Assembly (NCBI GenBank): GCA_949128115.1
Contig: OX421962.1
Span: forward strand, 36,107,745-36,171,744
Source: Anaspis maculata
Lineage: Eukaryota; Arthropoda; Insecta; Coleoptera; Scraptiidae
DNA: 64,000 bases
Direction of reading: 5' to 3'
The notes under the pieces were generated by a model. It saw nothing but the letters and a program-made list of their open reading frames with translations. It did not search any database and had not been told where the DNA came from. Shown piece by piece: positions 31,278 through 43,500 of this stretch. The position numbers were made by a program, and so were the translations under genes. Position 1 is the first letter of the stretch; every line of letters begins with the position of its first letter.

Positions 31278-32345
31278 TTATTTAATAAATTGCGGAACTT
31301 TACTCTTTAGGTCGTCTTCGGTTCTTCGGTTTATACCTGCCGGGGTCGGAGGTAGTCTCTGGTCCGGACGCGACAACGGGGGTAGGCTGTCGGTGGTGGG
31401 CACCTCGTCCATGGCTAGCCGGAGATTCTTGAGTCGGCAACGGGGACTCGGTGGCTGCGAGGCAGGCGGAGTAGGTAGTTCCGTGTGGGAACCGGGTCGG
31501 CTGGTGACGCGGAAGGTGTGGGTCTCGGCGAAGGGGGTGAGGGCGGTTTTTCTCAACTTCCTCTCAGTAGCTCGCCGGGAACCATCAACCATAAGGTGGT
31601 CAACCTGGGTGCTTTCTGCTCGGCTCCGGGTAGCTCAGCCCTATAAGACGAACGTAACCCTCCACCGTGACCTCGCAAAAGGTCCCTGGTCCGCTAGAAA
31701 TATACGCTTATATAAGAAAACTTCGTATTTGCATCTTTCTTGCGTAAGTTAAGATAAGGGCTTCTACTTTAGTCAAGGGGTGTCGCGGGGAAGTTATCCA
31801 TCTACATGCTTCAAAGGCAACAGAAGTGTTAGTTGTTTTGTTCTATCGCAGGGAATGATATGGCGTTCGTTCTTTGTCTAACGGTGGAATAGAGATGCAA
31901 CTTTGTGGTATGCAAACGGTTTCGGAGAAGGCACAAAAGGACTTAACGGAAGCGCTAAAACAACAACATCACCGCTTTGGATGGTCCGGTCCTTGTCTGA
32001 CTGGCGTACTACTTGTCTCTGCTCTCTGTCTCTTGCAGACCCGCTATCCGATTGGCTGAGCGCCGAGCGGGTGTTGGAACGGTGGCTCGGCGGTACACTT
32101 CGGCCTGCGTCTCGCTTGCTCTTGTGCTTGTGGACTGAAACAGAGAATGGTTAGGATCGCGGTGCTCTTCGAAACGCCGTTTCTCTTTTCCTCTTCGGCT
32201 GCACACAAGTGCACTGAAGATGTGCGACGTGCTGTCGGAGGAGGTACGGAAACCCCTCGAACCTCATATACTCCGGCGTACGGGGAACCGGAACCTCTCT
32301 GGCGCTTGCTGTTGTATGTTGGGTTGTCTAGTTTAAAGGGGCAAA
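31278..32345 (-). repeat. GC-rich retroelement-like fragment (possible LTR plus short ORF)
   Basis: This block is clearly more GC-rich than its surroundings. On the minus strand 32345-31782 could be an LTR: a TATATGAGG-type box near 32265 and an end ...CCCGCGACA at about 31782. It is followed by a leader and a 104-codon ORF (31592-31278) rich in Pro, Arg and Thr (ELPTPPASQPPSPR) with no domain I know. The second LTR, target duplication and pol region are absent. It could instead be a host promoter/first exon; base composition is the main reason to set it apart. Confidence 0.3.
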
Positions 32346-32419
32346 TTCGTAGGCGGTTTCATGGTGCAAATAGCAAGTACTTTCGCATTGACGGTGAATG
32401 CATAATTTGGAGGGAATTG

Positions 32420-33290
32420 AAATTTTTCAAAATTTGAATTGTCCGGGAAAATCTAAAATCAAATCTTTCTCTAAATCATCTTATTATGAAGATCGTCAAT
32501 TACGGCTTCACTTTAAGCTCCATCATTTAAGTCCGGTTTCGATAACCCAGACCTGTTTTACATTTTCACAACAGCGAAATTCCCGGGAAATTGAAAAGAA
32601 AATTATTGGAGAGCCAGTTGAAGTACCTCTCGTTTTAAAAAAAATTGGTGAGAATGTTCACGGGATGTCTGCGTCCCTAAGATGAATATTTCGTATTCGT
32701 AGGGCTCACTGCAAGTCAAAGTTTGCATTAATTGCAGTTTTTTTAAATTCACGGAATGTGCTAATTTCATTTTGAAAAAATACCGTCGGAAAACCGGAAC
32801 CGCGCCGATTTTTAAAATGGGTCTACACGACGCCCAATCCAATATACTTTCGATATCGGTTTGACTTTTTCGAAACAAGTCGATTCCCGAGCAGGAATGA
32901 ATTTTTGAGTGAAGTTCTGCATCAAATAAGGCGAGTCGTCCTGGTCAAAATAACGGGCAGGAGGCCCTCTCGGGTGGCAACGGCTAAGGAAAATTTTGAA
33001 AAGTCATAACACTCGACTGGAAAATGGTGGAAGATTATTGCAACTGCAGACTTAATTTGACTCTTTTGTTTAGTTGCTTCCTGCCAAATTTGGTCTCAAT
33101 TATTATTTGACAGATGACAGATAAAGCAATACTTTTAACTATTCTGAATACAGTTTTTCATGGGCCTTCAAACGGCATATCGCAATAAGTCAAGTTCCGT
33201 GGGATATAGCTTCTGTCATTTTTTGATAGAGACACTTTCCGTTTGACAGGTGACAGCCAAAAACTAATGGGCTCATTCGACGGTGCCCCG
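32420..33290 (+). repeat. Dispersed repeat family, copy 2
   Basis: Follows the same order as 4620-5700: TTAAGTCCGGTTTCGATAACC (about 32528), GGGAAATTGAAAAGAAAATT (about 32585), AACTGCAGACTTAATTTGA (33043), TTGACAGATGACAGAT (33107), GTGGGATATAGCTTCTGTCA (33202), CAGCCAAAAACTAATGGGC (33254). It is truncated before the ACAGACAG tract. The short ORFs inside are not supported as genes. Confidence 0.65.
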
Positions 33291-33395
33291 TCGTCCCTGA
33301 ATAAATTTGGTTATTGGTAGAACGCGTTATTATCGTTCGACAGATATTTAGGAAGTTATCTATTTGGGTGGAACTTTATTAGGTATTTTATATTT

Positions 33396-33565
33396 GATCG
33401 AGAATTTGATCAAAATCGGTTGAACTCAAAAGTTGTAGGTACGGTGAAAAAGCTATTTTAAAAAGGCGCAACACCCTGTATTTTTTAAGGAAACATATCA
33501 AGGCCATGAGCGAGGCCATGAGTTTTCATAATATTTTCCGACTTCACATAGTCATCCCTCAAAGT
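33396..33565 (+). repeat. Partial copy of the foldback at 256-1286
   Basis: Shares GATCGAGAATTTGATCAAAA-type sequence, AAAATCGGTTGAAC, ACGGTGAAAAA, AACACCCTGTATTTTTTAAG, GGCCATGAG and CATCCCTCAAAG in the order seen at 1100-1260. Only the arm is present and both ends are lost. Confidence 0.6.
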
Positions 33566-33643
33566 CGCCATCTCTCCATCTCACCTGTAATGTCACTGTC
33601 ACTACTTCACTCTCATAATAATTCACACCACATCCGAACCTAA

Positions 33644-35360
33644 AGTCTAAATAGTCCAGTCAAATTAATCAAAAATCTGGCCAAACCGGAAATAAATTCG
33701 TAAGTTGACAAAATTTGGTGGATCGATGCAGAATTTAACGTAGAGTAACATACTGAAATTCCTGAAAATTCCAAGGCTTGGATTTTTTTTTAGAACCAAT
33801 AAAAGAGCGCCATCCTTGAAAATATTCGACTTTTTCTGAATAACTTGTAAACTATTACCTTTAGAACACTAATACCTGCGAAGCAAATGTAGCCTGTCAA
33901 ATTCTCAAAAGATCAGTACTAAACTCATTACTTTGTGGTCAATAGTCTCTGAGGTACAGCGTCTCCTAGAACGCAGTGAAAATGACTCAAAATTTATTTC
34001 CGAATTTTACGTAACAATTTGCATAGTGTCAGTTCAGGGGGTGTAACGTGGATAGAAAATCTGCGGATTTTAACGTGTTTCTCATTTTTGGAAAGCCAAT
34101 TCATCATTTGGTATCACACTTTTGTCTGGAAGTCGTCAACTTCAAAATGGTACTTTTCCTCGACCTTTGAAATCGATACTTGAAGTCCCGAAGAATCCCC
34201 AAAAATCGATTATTTTCATACCATGCCATTTGCCTAATTTTTCAAGTAAAGCAAATCCATCCAGGAAATATGTGAAGAATTGAATACCAAGAAAATATGG
34301 TGTTTCAGAATGTTTTTCCCAGCGATGGTTCCTGAGTTATATGGGTCGAAAGACTAAAACGACCTATTTGGAGAAAAAGGTAGGTAGTCCGGACACTAAC
34401 TGCTGAATACTGTACGGACCTTGCATTTGATGATACAAAATGCCACTTAGCAGACGTAGTGAATATACTTATGTACTTTCCACGTCTGCCAAGTGGCATC
34501 TTGAGGTGCGTTCAGTCAGCTTATTTAGCCGCAAGTTTTAATTTTAGTCGTAAGCGCTGCATCCCTTATTGGCTGATCTGAGGAGGCTGGTTCGTCAGAG
34601 CCAATGGGCGTCGCTACGCTTGCGACTAAAATTAAAACTTGCGGCTAAATGAGCTGACTGAACGCACCTTTACACCTAAAATGCAAGGTCCGTACAGTAT
34701 TCAGCAATTATTGTCCGAACCACCAATCTTTTTTCCAAATAGGTCGTTTTAGTCTTTCAACCCATATTATACCTCCGGAACCATCAGTAGGAGAGAGATT
34801 CTAAAACATGTTATTTTTTTGGTATTCAATCCTTCACATATTCTCTAGATGGTTTTTCCCTCGGTTTTTCCATACTTGGAAAATGAAGCAAATGGCATGG
34901 GATGAAAATAATTGATTTTTGGGTATTCTTTTGGACTTCAAGTATAGATTTCAAAGGTCGAGGAAAAGTACCATTTTGAAGTTGGCGACTTCTAGACAAA
35001 AGTGTGATACCGAATGAAATAAATTTTGAGTCATTTTCACTGCGTTCTAGCAGACGCTGTATCTCAGAGACTATGACCACAAAGCGATGAATTTAATACT
35101 GATCTGTTGAGAATTTAACGGGCTACATTTGCTTCGCTGGTTTTTGTGTTCTAAAGGTGATAGTTTACAAGTTATTCAGAAAAAATCGAAAATTTACAAG
35201 GATGGCTCTCTTTTATTGGTCCTAGAAAAAAAGCCAAGCCTTGGAATTTTGGGGAATTTCAGTATGTTATTCCACGTCAAATTCTGCATCGATCCACCAA
35301 ATTTCGTCAACTTCCGAATTTATTTCTGGTTAAAACCTATTTTGACTGGACTAAAAGTCT
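33644..35360. mobile_element. Foldback element, arms about 850 bp, with nested MITE
   Basis: The outer left arm (AGTCTAAATAGTCCAGTCAAA at 33644) mirrors the right arm ending at 35360 (TTTGACTGGACTAAAAGTCT). Further pairs: TGGATCGATGCAGAATTTAA near 33719 with its complement near 35285; TTCCTCGACCTTTGAAATCG near 34155 with its complement near 34945; AATACTGTACGGACC near 34406 with GGTCCGTACAGTATT near 34687. The centre holds a nested MITE at 34504-34670. Non-coding. Confidence 0.8.
34504..34670. mobile_element. Foldback MITE, family AGGTGSGTTCAGTCAGCT (copy 2)
   Basis: AGGTGCGTTCAGTCAGCTTA at the left is mirrored by GAGCTGACTGAACGCACCT at the right. The arms continue CGCAAGTTTTAATTTTAGTC on the left and GACTAAAATTAAAACTTGCG on the right. 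It is a shorter relative of 14932-15440. Confidence 0.75.
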
Positions 35361-35891
35361 TCTGCCTTCATGGCTAAAGCAAGGTAGGTAGTTAATCCTT
35401 AATCAAGTAGGCTCAATGCGTATAATTATGTAAAATACACGTAAAATGCAAGGAGGTAAAATGAGTTCAGTGGTAAAATGTCATGATTGTAGGACAATTA
35501 TTGTCTATATAAAATGTCAACGATCTGTAAACTGACATCAACGATCAACGTCAATTCCTCATTATTGAGGTACACAACGAACCTTAAAATAATTAAAAAG
35601 ACTCTCTGTCTAATCAAGAACTAGATTTTTGGAATTTGATGGTTTCTTGGTGTTGAAACTTTCGAGCTTTGAATTTCCCGCACTACCAAAATGTCCTCCC
35701 GGCGGAGCGTCCTCTAGCGTAGCGCGTTCGAACCGGAACCGCACTTCCCCCTGTCTTCTCTCTCAACTTCAACTGATAGTGGTGTGTGTTTGGGCTTGTG
35801 TTATTGAGGTCCGTTTAGGTTAATACATTTAATGAAAACTCCACACGAAGCCCTAATCTGGTTTGCATAAGATCCCCAACATAGCTTCAAG
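35361..35891 (+). promoter_or_regulatory. Elongin B upstream/promoter region
   Basis: About 35690-35820 is locally rich in CpG (GGCGGAGCG, TAGCGTAGCGCG) and lies just ahead of the elongin B start codon, as expected for a housekeeping promoter and 5' UTR. No TATA box is evident. The 64-codon ORF across it is not a gene in my view. Confidence 0.4.
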
Positions 35892-38800
35892 ATGGTAAGT
35901 CGACTTCTGAACCCCCCAAAACAACTTCACAGTGTTAGCGGATTGCGGCAGCGGCGGAAATAAAATCCTTTTGTGTAACTTAACCTCTTTGCTGGTGGAT
36001 GATTGTGAATAATTTACGAACGATGAACGATATTGCGATCTTTTTTCAGGACGTTTTCTTGATGATAAGACGAAAGAAACTGACGATTTTCACCGATGCC
36101 AAGGACACGACCACCGTGATGGAACTGAAAAAGATAATTGAAGGTGAGCAAGAGAGGGTGAGTCCTTGAGGTTTTCCTTGACTAATGTGCGTGGGTTTCA
36201 GGTATTTTGAAAATCCCACCAAGCGAAATGCAGCTTTACAACAAGGACAGAGTGGTAATGGAGGATGATAGGCCCTTGTCAGATTATGGCCTCACTTCCA
36301 CCATTGCTAAAGCCCAGAGCCCGGCAACTGTTGGATTAGCTGTCCGGTTAGTATATTTAAATTATTTATTCAATTTAGTTATTTAGTACCTAGTAACTGG
36401 TTTTAAAAATTGTCCCAGCATTTTACTGCCGTGCTTAGTTAAAGGGCCTGAAACTTGAATCAAGTTTGAGCTGTTCAATAAATCAGTTGATCAGTGATCA
36501 GTCGATAGTACCTAAGGCATTTTGTATCTATTATGTCAATGCGGGGACTACCTACTACAATTTTATACATATATTGTTGATTGTAGAAAAAATTACATGT
36601 TTTAGTTCCTTACCACTCAATTTTAAGTCGGGTAAGGGTGAGGCAAAGTTGAAAGTGGTGCAAAGTAGTTGAGGTGTTAAAAATTGCCAAAAATACAGCA
36701 GCCTGATCGACTGAAACAGATTGTTTTGCTCCATTGTTGTGGTAACCCAACGCAATTCCAGACACAATCTCGGTACATCCTGGCATACTTTCTTGACATT
36801 TTTTTTTTTTGTTTTTTTTTTTTAATTTGATCACATTTACATTTAAGTGTGAGTGTGGCTGTTATTCTTGCATTTTAGCCTGTTGCATAGCCATTTTGCA
36901 CAATGGTTTATGTACAGGCTGAACACTCAAGACGGATACTCTCTCATAAAAAAACTTTGCCTTCATGATAATTAAAAAAAGAAAAAACTTTCCTGGAACA
37001 ATTTTTTTTGTAGTTTCTGAATAATTATGTGAAGTATAATTTTCCATTTCATGCCATATACAGGTGTCGTAATTTTTTTGCATTTTTTCAAAACACCCTG
37101 TATTCCATCAGCACAGTTTTTTCTGAAAAAAAAATTGAAAAATTCATGGTGGCACCTCAACAAAAGAAAATTTTTTTCAGAAAGATCGAATTATTTCTGG
37201 AATCAAATATGTCCTGAATATTTGTTCAGTCATTTTATGTCATTCCATGTCATTCAACAGTGAAACAAAATTTCCTGGACATACCTACTTGAATTCTGAA
37301 ATAGGTCCATCATTCTCAAAAAATAGATGTTTTTAGAGATGGCATTGTGAATTTTTCAATTTTTTGTCAAAAAAAATCTAGAAGTTCATAATAAGGATAA
37401 CAATGTGCATCGATCGCAGTGATGAAATACCGAGTGTTTCGGAAAAATTCAATAAAAATTGCGACACCCTGTATATGGGACAAAATAAAAAATTTTACTT
37501 GACATATATTTGAAAACTAGAGTAAAAATTATTTCAGGAAAGTTTTTCTTTTTTGAATCATCTTGAAGGGGAAGTTTTTTTATTGGGGGAGGGGGTCCGT
37601 CTCGCATGATCACCCTGTACTTACTTACATATTCTTGATACTCTTGACAGACTGCACCTTAATGATTATTAAGTGTAATCATCATTAACGTTAGATGACG
37701 ATTGCGAATTTGTGGGAGACACCTTGCAAATCGTAAAAGCCCATGAGCTTGCGCCGTAGCCCATGAATAAACGTGGCGATCAATTTTCCCCTAAAATGTC
37801 AATGCCAAATTGTCGAATGGTCCGAAGTATTGGGCTACTATTGCCCTTATTATCTATAATTATAATATTAATTTAATATTTTTGGTGAGGTGTGAGTTGG
37901 TATTTAGCTTAGATTCCATTTAATCAAGAAAGCAAAAATTATTCTATCAATGCTTGCAATGTTCACACCACACCATACTATCTTTATTTGTTGCCAAAAT
38001 ATATGTTGAATTTGTATTGAGTCGAAAGAAATGGGGGAAAAATAGAATAAGAAACAGATGATTTAGTCAATGGACCTTATCAATAAAGATAAGGCAATTA
38101 CTTTTGCTTAATTTTCTGGTTTTAAAAAATTCTCAAAAAATCAGAAACTTCAAGTAATTCCTTGATTTAGGTTTTATTGAACATTTGAGTGATTGAAATA
38201 ATAACAATGGTTCAAACTCTCATTTCCAAATGTTTCTCCGTTTTTTCTGCTGGATTTTAAGCAAAAGCAATTGCTTAATCTTTATTCATAAGGCCCAATA
38301 AGCTGATTGAATCTCACGGATACTTACGGAAAAACCTATTTCTTCATCAATAAATTCGACTTTGTCCAAAAATAAAGTGCCGCCAATCAATATATAGCTG
38401 CACGTTTGCAATGTTCGTATCATCCAAATTCCGCGAATAGATGGTCATTTCTTATGTAAAACGGGGAGTTTTAAATTTTTCGTACGTGCTTATACGTGCA
38501 CGCTACGGGCATTATCTCATAATTTGGTACAAAAAATGTTGTTGCAAGAGGCAAGACACAAAATCCAGTTCCTCCATTACAAAAATACGTGTCTGACACT
38601 CTGAATGGCGTACTGAAATTACACTTGATGACAGATATCGCGATTCATTGCAGAAACGCTGGCCAATGGTATTCAAAAATCACGGCGATGATGCACGACC
38701 ACCGGCGATTATTCGGCGATTATTCGGCGATTATGGTTACTTCTAGTTGATGATCATTAAGGTCCTAAACGACGTTCTAAATGATCATTAAGTAAATGAC

Positions 38801-39992
38801 GACGTGACACACTAGTCATTTATATCGTAATTTACGCTTAATGATAATTAAGCTTTCTAGTCTGTCAAGGGTATAACTTATATAAAAGAGTTGGAGCATG
38901 TAGACTCAAAATTTAATGCTTGTCAAGATAAAACAAACCCCGTCTTAATGTCTTCAGCCATTTTTTGAAAATCCTGAAATTAATGGTCAGTTCCATGGAA
39001 ATTGATATATTCTCAATAAATCACTGATTTTTCAAGATATTCGGGTGAAATTTGGTTGTTACACAAAAAATGTGATCAAACATGAAATGTGTTGCCATCA
39101 TCCCGGCATATCATTTTCGAAAATATTACAGTCAATTGAGTTTTTCTCATGGCCGCCATTTTAAATAATCTAAATGTAAAAATAACCATTCTCAGTAGGT
39201 AACTTATAGCGTTTTCGAGTCACTAGAACCGAGCTAGTTCAGCTCGAAAATCGCTATCACTGATTGGCCAGGGATTCTCGAGAGCCAATCGAATCCCCTG
39301 ATTAGAGTTGAACTGGTTCTGTTCTAGTGACTCGAAAACGCTATTATTTTTAATTGCACACATAAGGAACTCTGGACCGATTTTTACAAGTTTTGCAGCA
39401 CCTCAGCGCCCACCATGGTCAAAACTCAAAATGACCACTGAAAAGATGAATAAGGGTCTTTATAAGAACCCTTGGTCTTTTTTTGAGGTGGAATACAAAA
39501 CTATCTTGATTCAAGTTCGTCGTTGCTAAAATATCCAGAAAAAATGGTCCTTTCACTATAAATTTTCATACTTCTCGAATAATTTGTCTTTCATCTGGTA
39601 GTCGAATCAGCCTCAAGACTCCTTCAAAGCTAAATCGTCTTTCCTTTGGAGTGCTGAAAAATTTGATTTACAGCACTATAAGCTTTGAAGTTTCCAATTT
39701 TGAGAACACATTGCCCAATAAAAAAATCACGAGCAGCTTTGTTCCAGTTCATGCCCAAGTTTAACTCGAGGTTTGACTTACGTTGACTAGGCTAAAATGT
39801 CATGTTATCACCTGGGCTTTTTATTTATCTATATTTTGAATATTTTGGATAAAAAGTTGATTGAAAATGTTGAATTCCAGCGAAACAAGCGGCGAGTTTG
39901 AACCGCTTGACCTGACACCATACTCGGCTCCACCAGACTTGCCCGACGTGATGAAGTCTCAGGAGAGCAATGGCCAGGAGCAAACTTCTTGA
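35892..39992 (+). CDS. EloB: Elongin B (4 exons)
   Basis: Ubiquitin-like adaptor that pairs with elongin C. The pair bridges BC-box proteins (elongin A, VHL, SOCS) to cullin-2/5 E3 ligases and stimulates RNA polymerase II elongation with elongin A. Exons: 35892-35894 (ATG only), 36050-36143, 36202-36346, 39881-39992, all GT/AG; joined length 117 aa, against 118 in human. The N-terminus [18 protein letters not shown] is the family signature, PATVGLAVR closes the ubiquitin fold, and the tail has PPDLPDVMK as in vertebrates. Intron 3 is 3.5 kb and filled with three palindromic repeats. A poly(A) signal AATAAA is at 40442-40447. It converges on the HHEX gene, with stop codons about 600 bp apart. 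Confidence 0.95.
36948..37580. mobile_element. Foldback element in elongin B intron 3
   Basis: AAAAACTTTCCTGGAA near 36983 pairs with TTCAGGAAAGTTTTT near 37535, and TTCATGATAATT near 36962 pairs with GAATCATCTTGAAG near 37555. ATATACAGGTGTCG near 37057 pairs with CGACACCCTGTATAT near 37460. The ACACCCTGTA word recurs in several foldbacks of the window. Confidence 0.65.
37639..38873. mobile_element. Foldback element in elongin B intron 3
   Basis: TACTCTTGACAGACTGCACC with TTAATGATTATTAAG at the left mirrors CTTAATGATAATTAAG and CTAGTCTGTCAAGGGTA at the right. An inner palindrome at about 38075-38292 pairs CCTTATCAATAAAGAT with ATCTTTATTCATAAGG-like sequence. A short ATTCGGCGATT triplication lies near 38708. 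Confidence 0.65.
39206..39344. mobile_element. Short hairpin MITE in elongin B intron 3
   Basis: ATAGCGTTTTCGAGTCACTA at the left is mirrored perfectly by TAGTGACTCGAAAACGCTAT at the right. The total is about 139 bp with a central ATTGGC block. The near-perfect arms suggest a fairly recent element. Confidence 0.8.
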
Positions 39993-40586
39993 ACACATCG
40001 ACTTAATTATACTAAACTACTATTCAAAAAAAGATTTGAGCTAAAAAACCAAATTAAAGGTTTTCAACATTAAGTGCAGAATATAAAATATTACAATTTC
40101 TATTATTACTGAAAAAAAAAAATACCGCAATTAGTTTTTAGGTTTTATTATAATAGATTCAAATAATAACATTTTACCGTTGACTGTTGTTAATTACTAC
40201 TGCAAAACACAGTTCCTTGTCATTTGAAAATCTTAATTTATTGCATACACTCATTAATACAAAACATTTGTAAAATACTATTGTGATAGTTTTTTTATCA
40301 TTAGGATATTATGTGTAACAATAGTGTTAATATTACTGTTCTTCAGCCCTTGTACAACAACGGGGGTTGCATTATGTTTAAACGATCGCGCCGCGTGTTC
40401 TCCTCATTTTGTAACATACAGCCGAAGCAGCTTTGTGTATAAATAAATAATTGTCTTTTTTTGTATCGTACGTACGTTAGGTATTATTTTAATTTAGCAT
40501 TTCAAATTGGTTTTTATTAGGCTCTTTCGTTAACCACTTACATTTTTGTGAGAAAAGTAAACATAAATAAACAAAATGTAAAAAAA

Positions 40587-43500
40587 TCAATGAGGCGGTT
40601 TTAATTGTGGTTTGGGTGACAGAGGGCCATCCGAATCGGAGGAAGAAGAAGAGTTGCAACGTCTCCATTTTGCTCTGCGGTTCTGGAACCATGTTTTGAC
40701 CTGGAAATGGTAAAATTTCAAAACTGCTCTCTATTAAAAGTTGTCGATTTTCACCTGTCTGTCTGTGAGTTTCAGCGAGTCTGCCAAAATTTTCCTGTCT
40801 TCTGGACTGAGATATTTGTGCGAGACGAATCGTTTTTCCAATGCATCAGTCTGATTTGTCGTAAAACGCACTTGGCCGCCTTTTCTTTTCGTATAATACT
40901 GGGAATAGTGCGTGGCTAACGCAAAAGAGGTGCTGTAGGGCGAAGAAGGCCATGATCGACTTCTTGAATACATCATGTTTGCGTAAGTCATTACTAGAAT
41001 TGAAACAAATAATTTACCATAAATTGTATTTAATATTACTTATTATTTATCAAACATTAGACACAGATTAGGCAAAAGATGAGGAAAGCACGCCTAAACA
41101 TTCAACTCAAACACCCTTGATGATTGCTTGTTTTACCTATCTCTCTTGTACTAGGGATTTCTCTCTTTCCTTTGAGTTTTTCGTCTAAATAAGTTTCCTG
41201 GTGCAAAAAATATGAAGCTCCTGCAATGTTCAAGTGTGTTCCATTGATCCTGTGTATGCCTACCCAATCTGTCGTTCAAGATCCACTTTTGTGGTCAGTA
41301 CCTAACTCTTGATCAGCTTTGTTTCTTGACTGTTTCTATATTTTCTGATTGATTAACCAGCTGAATCAATCACAGCCAGCTGAATTAACTTTGAGTTCCA
41401 GGTGTAGTTAACCCAGTTTTCAAAACCCAAACAAAAATCAATTATAGGTATCAATCATCCATGAAAGTAATCAGGTTGTTAATAAAGCTATCCTTGATAA
41501 AGCTACATTTAAGCATGGTGTGATGGATGAAACTGATATTATTACCGTGATATTGGCTACTAAAGGAGATATTTGCTCTCAAAAAGCAGCATTTGATTTC
41601 AATAAAGGATTATATCTAGTGCTTCAGAGTGCAATTAACAATATTTTTATTACCCAATAACAATTTAGCAACATGTTCGAGTGGGCCTTGATGTGCTTAT
41701 CATTCACATGTCATAGAAGATGGGAACACGAAATTCCATTATTGATAATAAGAACAAGAGTCTACTTGTGATGAATCAGTATTGGCTATATCTAAACATT
41801 GATTGTTGTTATTGATACTTTAATTGAAAATAGAAGCCTACCAATAATAGGTAGGTAGCGTAACGCGAATAAACTAATGCAATACTACCTAATTATTATC
41901 TATTTTAGAGAATTATATAAGAAATTGTCCGCTGGTTTCTTTATCGTGGATTTTACCATAGAAATCCTGTGGATTTTCATACTTTTTTAATCAAACTTGT
42001 GCAGGATATGGATGTATGCGGTCTTCCTCTGGTTGTCATTGCCCGCAATCAAGACCTAATTAATTAAATTGTAAAATGGTTCAAATTATGGGATTTTCGC
42101 GGAAATACTTTTCCGTTTTATCAAGAAATTCCTGATTCTACTATCTATATCCCTATACTCAGTGAAAAATTAGTTTTGAATTTAAAGGATCCATCAATCA
42201 ATATATAGTAGAATTAAACCGGAAGATACCGTTTGAATTTTAAGTGATCATAAGACAATTTTGTTGCATCACCTACAAGAAATGAATTCAATGATTTCAA
42301 AGTTCAACAAGATGTAAATTAAGAAAATGCCTTTTTTGTAGTGTAGTGTGTGTGAAATAATTTTCTCAACATCATGTGAGAGCTCTGATATGCCAAAAAC
42401 TCGAGCGCCCATTGGTTGTTGCCTTGGAAACAACAGATTAACAGCTCTAACATGATGTGAACAACATTTCCTTGCAGAGAACGGCCTTGAAACTGAAGCT
42501 ACCCATACCCTCCTGATCCAAGTGACCATAGCAAGTGACAAATAAAATCGAGCGTTGACACCAAGACGACCAAGAAGGTTTTTAGGTGGGATTTGTTCCC
42601 CTTCGTTTTTGACAGTGCAAACCGGCGTCGTTGAGGTAGAAAACGCACGTTTTAAGGTCTTTGAATTCTCTTGATGACTGCATGTTTTTTCTAATCGAGA
42701 GTGTAGTTTATGTTCTAAAGCTGGAGCAAAAAGTGCTGGTGAATGAAGGATTGAAATGCAGTACATTCAGAATTATTCTACTTTATTAAATAATGTTCAA
42801 ATTGTCCTCCACTGACCTTCATTCAATGATCAAGTTGTGTTCAAAATTGGCACGGCATTCTTCTGCAATTTATTGACGAAGTTCTTCCAGAGACTCAACT
42901 TTTGCGGTTTAAATTTTAGTTTACAAATGAAATGACCCCACAAAAAATCAAGTGGAGTGAGACCGGGCAATCTTGCGTGTCATTCCATTTATAAGGAAAA
43001 ACCTTGATCTAAATACACTCTTATTGGTGTGTAATTGTGCGTTGAGGCTCTATCCTGCTGAAACATCGACTCGTTCTCCAAAAGATTATCGTCATTTTCG
43101 AGAATTTCAGTTCAAACAGGATTGATTTGATTTCGCAGCAAGTTTTGGGAGAACGAGTTGTTTCAGCAGGATGCAGCTTTCCGCACTATTAGACGCGAGT
43201 AAGAGTATTAAGATCAACGGTTTCCTTATCAATGGATTGGCAAGAGGGGTCCTATAGAACGACCCGCAAGATCTCCCGATCTGACCTCACTTGTTTTTTT
43301 TTGTGGGGTTATTTAAAAACTAAAATATTACTGGAGGACATTTTGTACATACATGGTATAATAAAATAATCCTAGATATACCGCATTTCAATTTTCCCAT
43401 TTTCCAACAATTTTGCTTCAATTTTCGAACAATATAGTCCAGGAATTTTAGCTGTTGAAATCGCAAATAGCGAACAAAAATAAAAGCCAGCCGGATTTTT

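Noticed and set aside
31310..31680. GC-rich block as rRNA or bacterial contamination
   Set aside because: No rRNA signature sequences and no bacterial gene structure; it fits a retroelement fragment or a CpG-rich promoter better.
35629..35823. 64-codon ORF upstream of elongin B
   Set aside because: Lies in the CpG-rich promoter/5' UTR and has no domain; probably chance.
41448..41660. Annexin-like exon (VNKAILDK...GVMDETDIITVILATK)
   Set aside because: Only a loose resemblance to an annexin repeat; the calcium-site pattern is missing and the following frame does not continue as an annexin.
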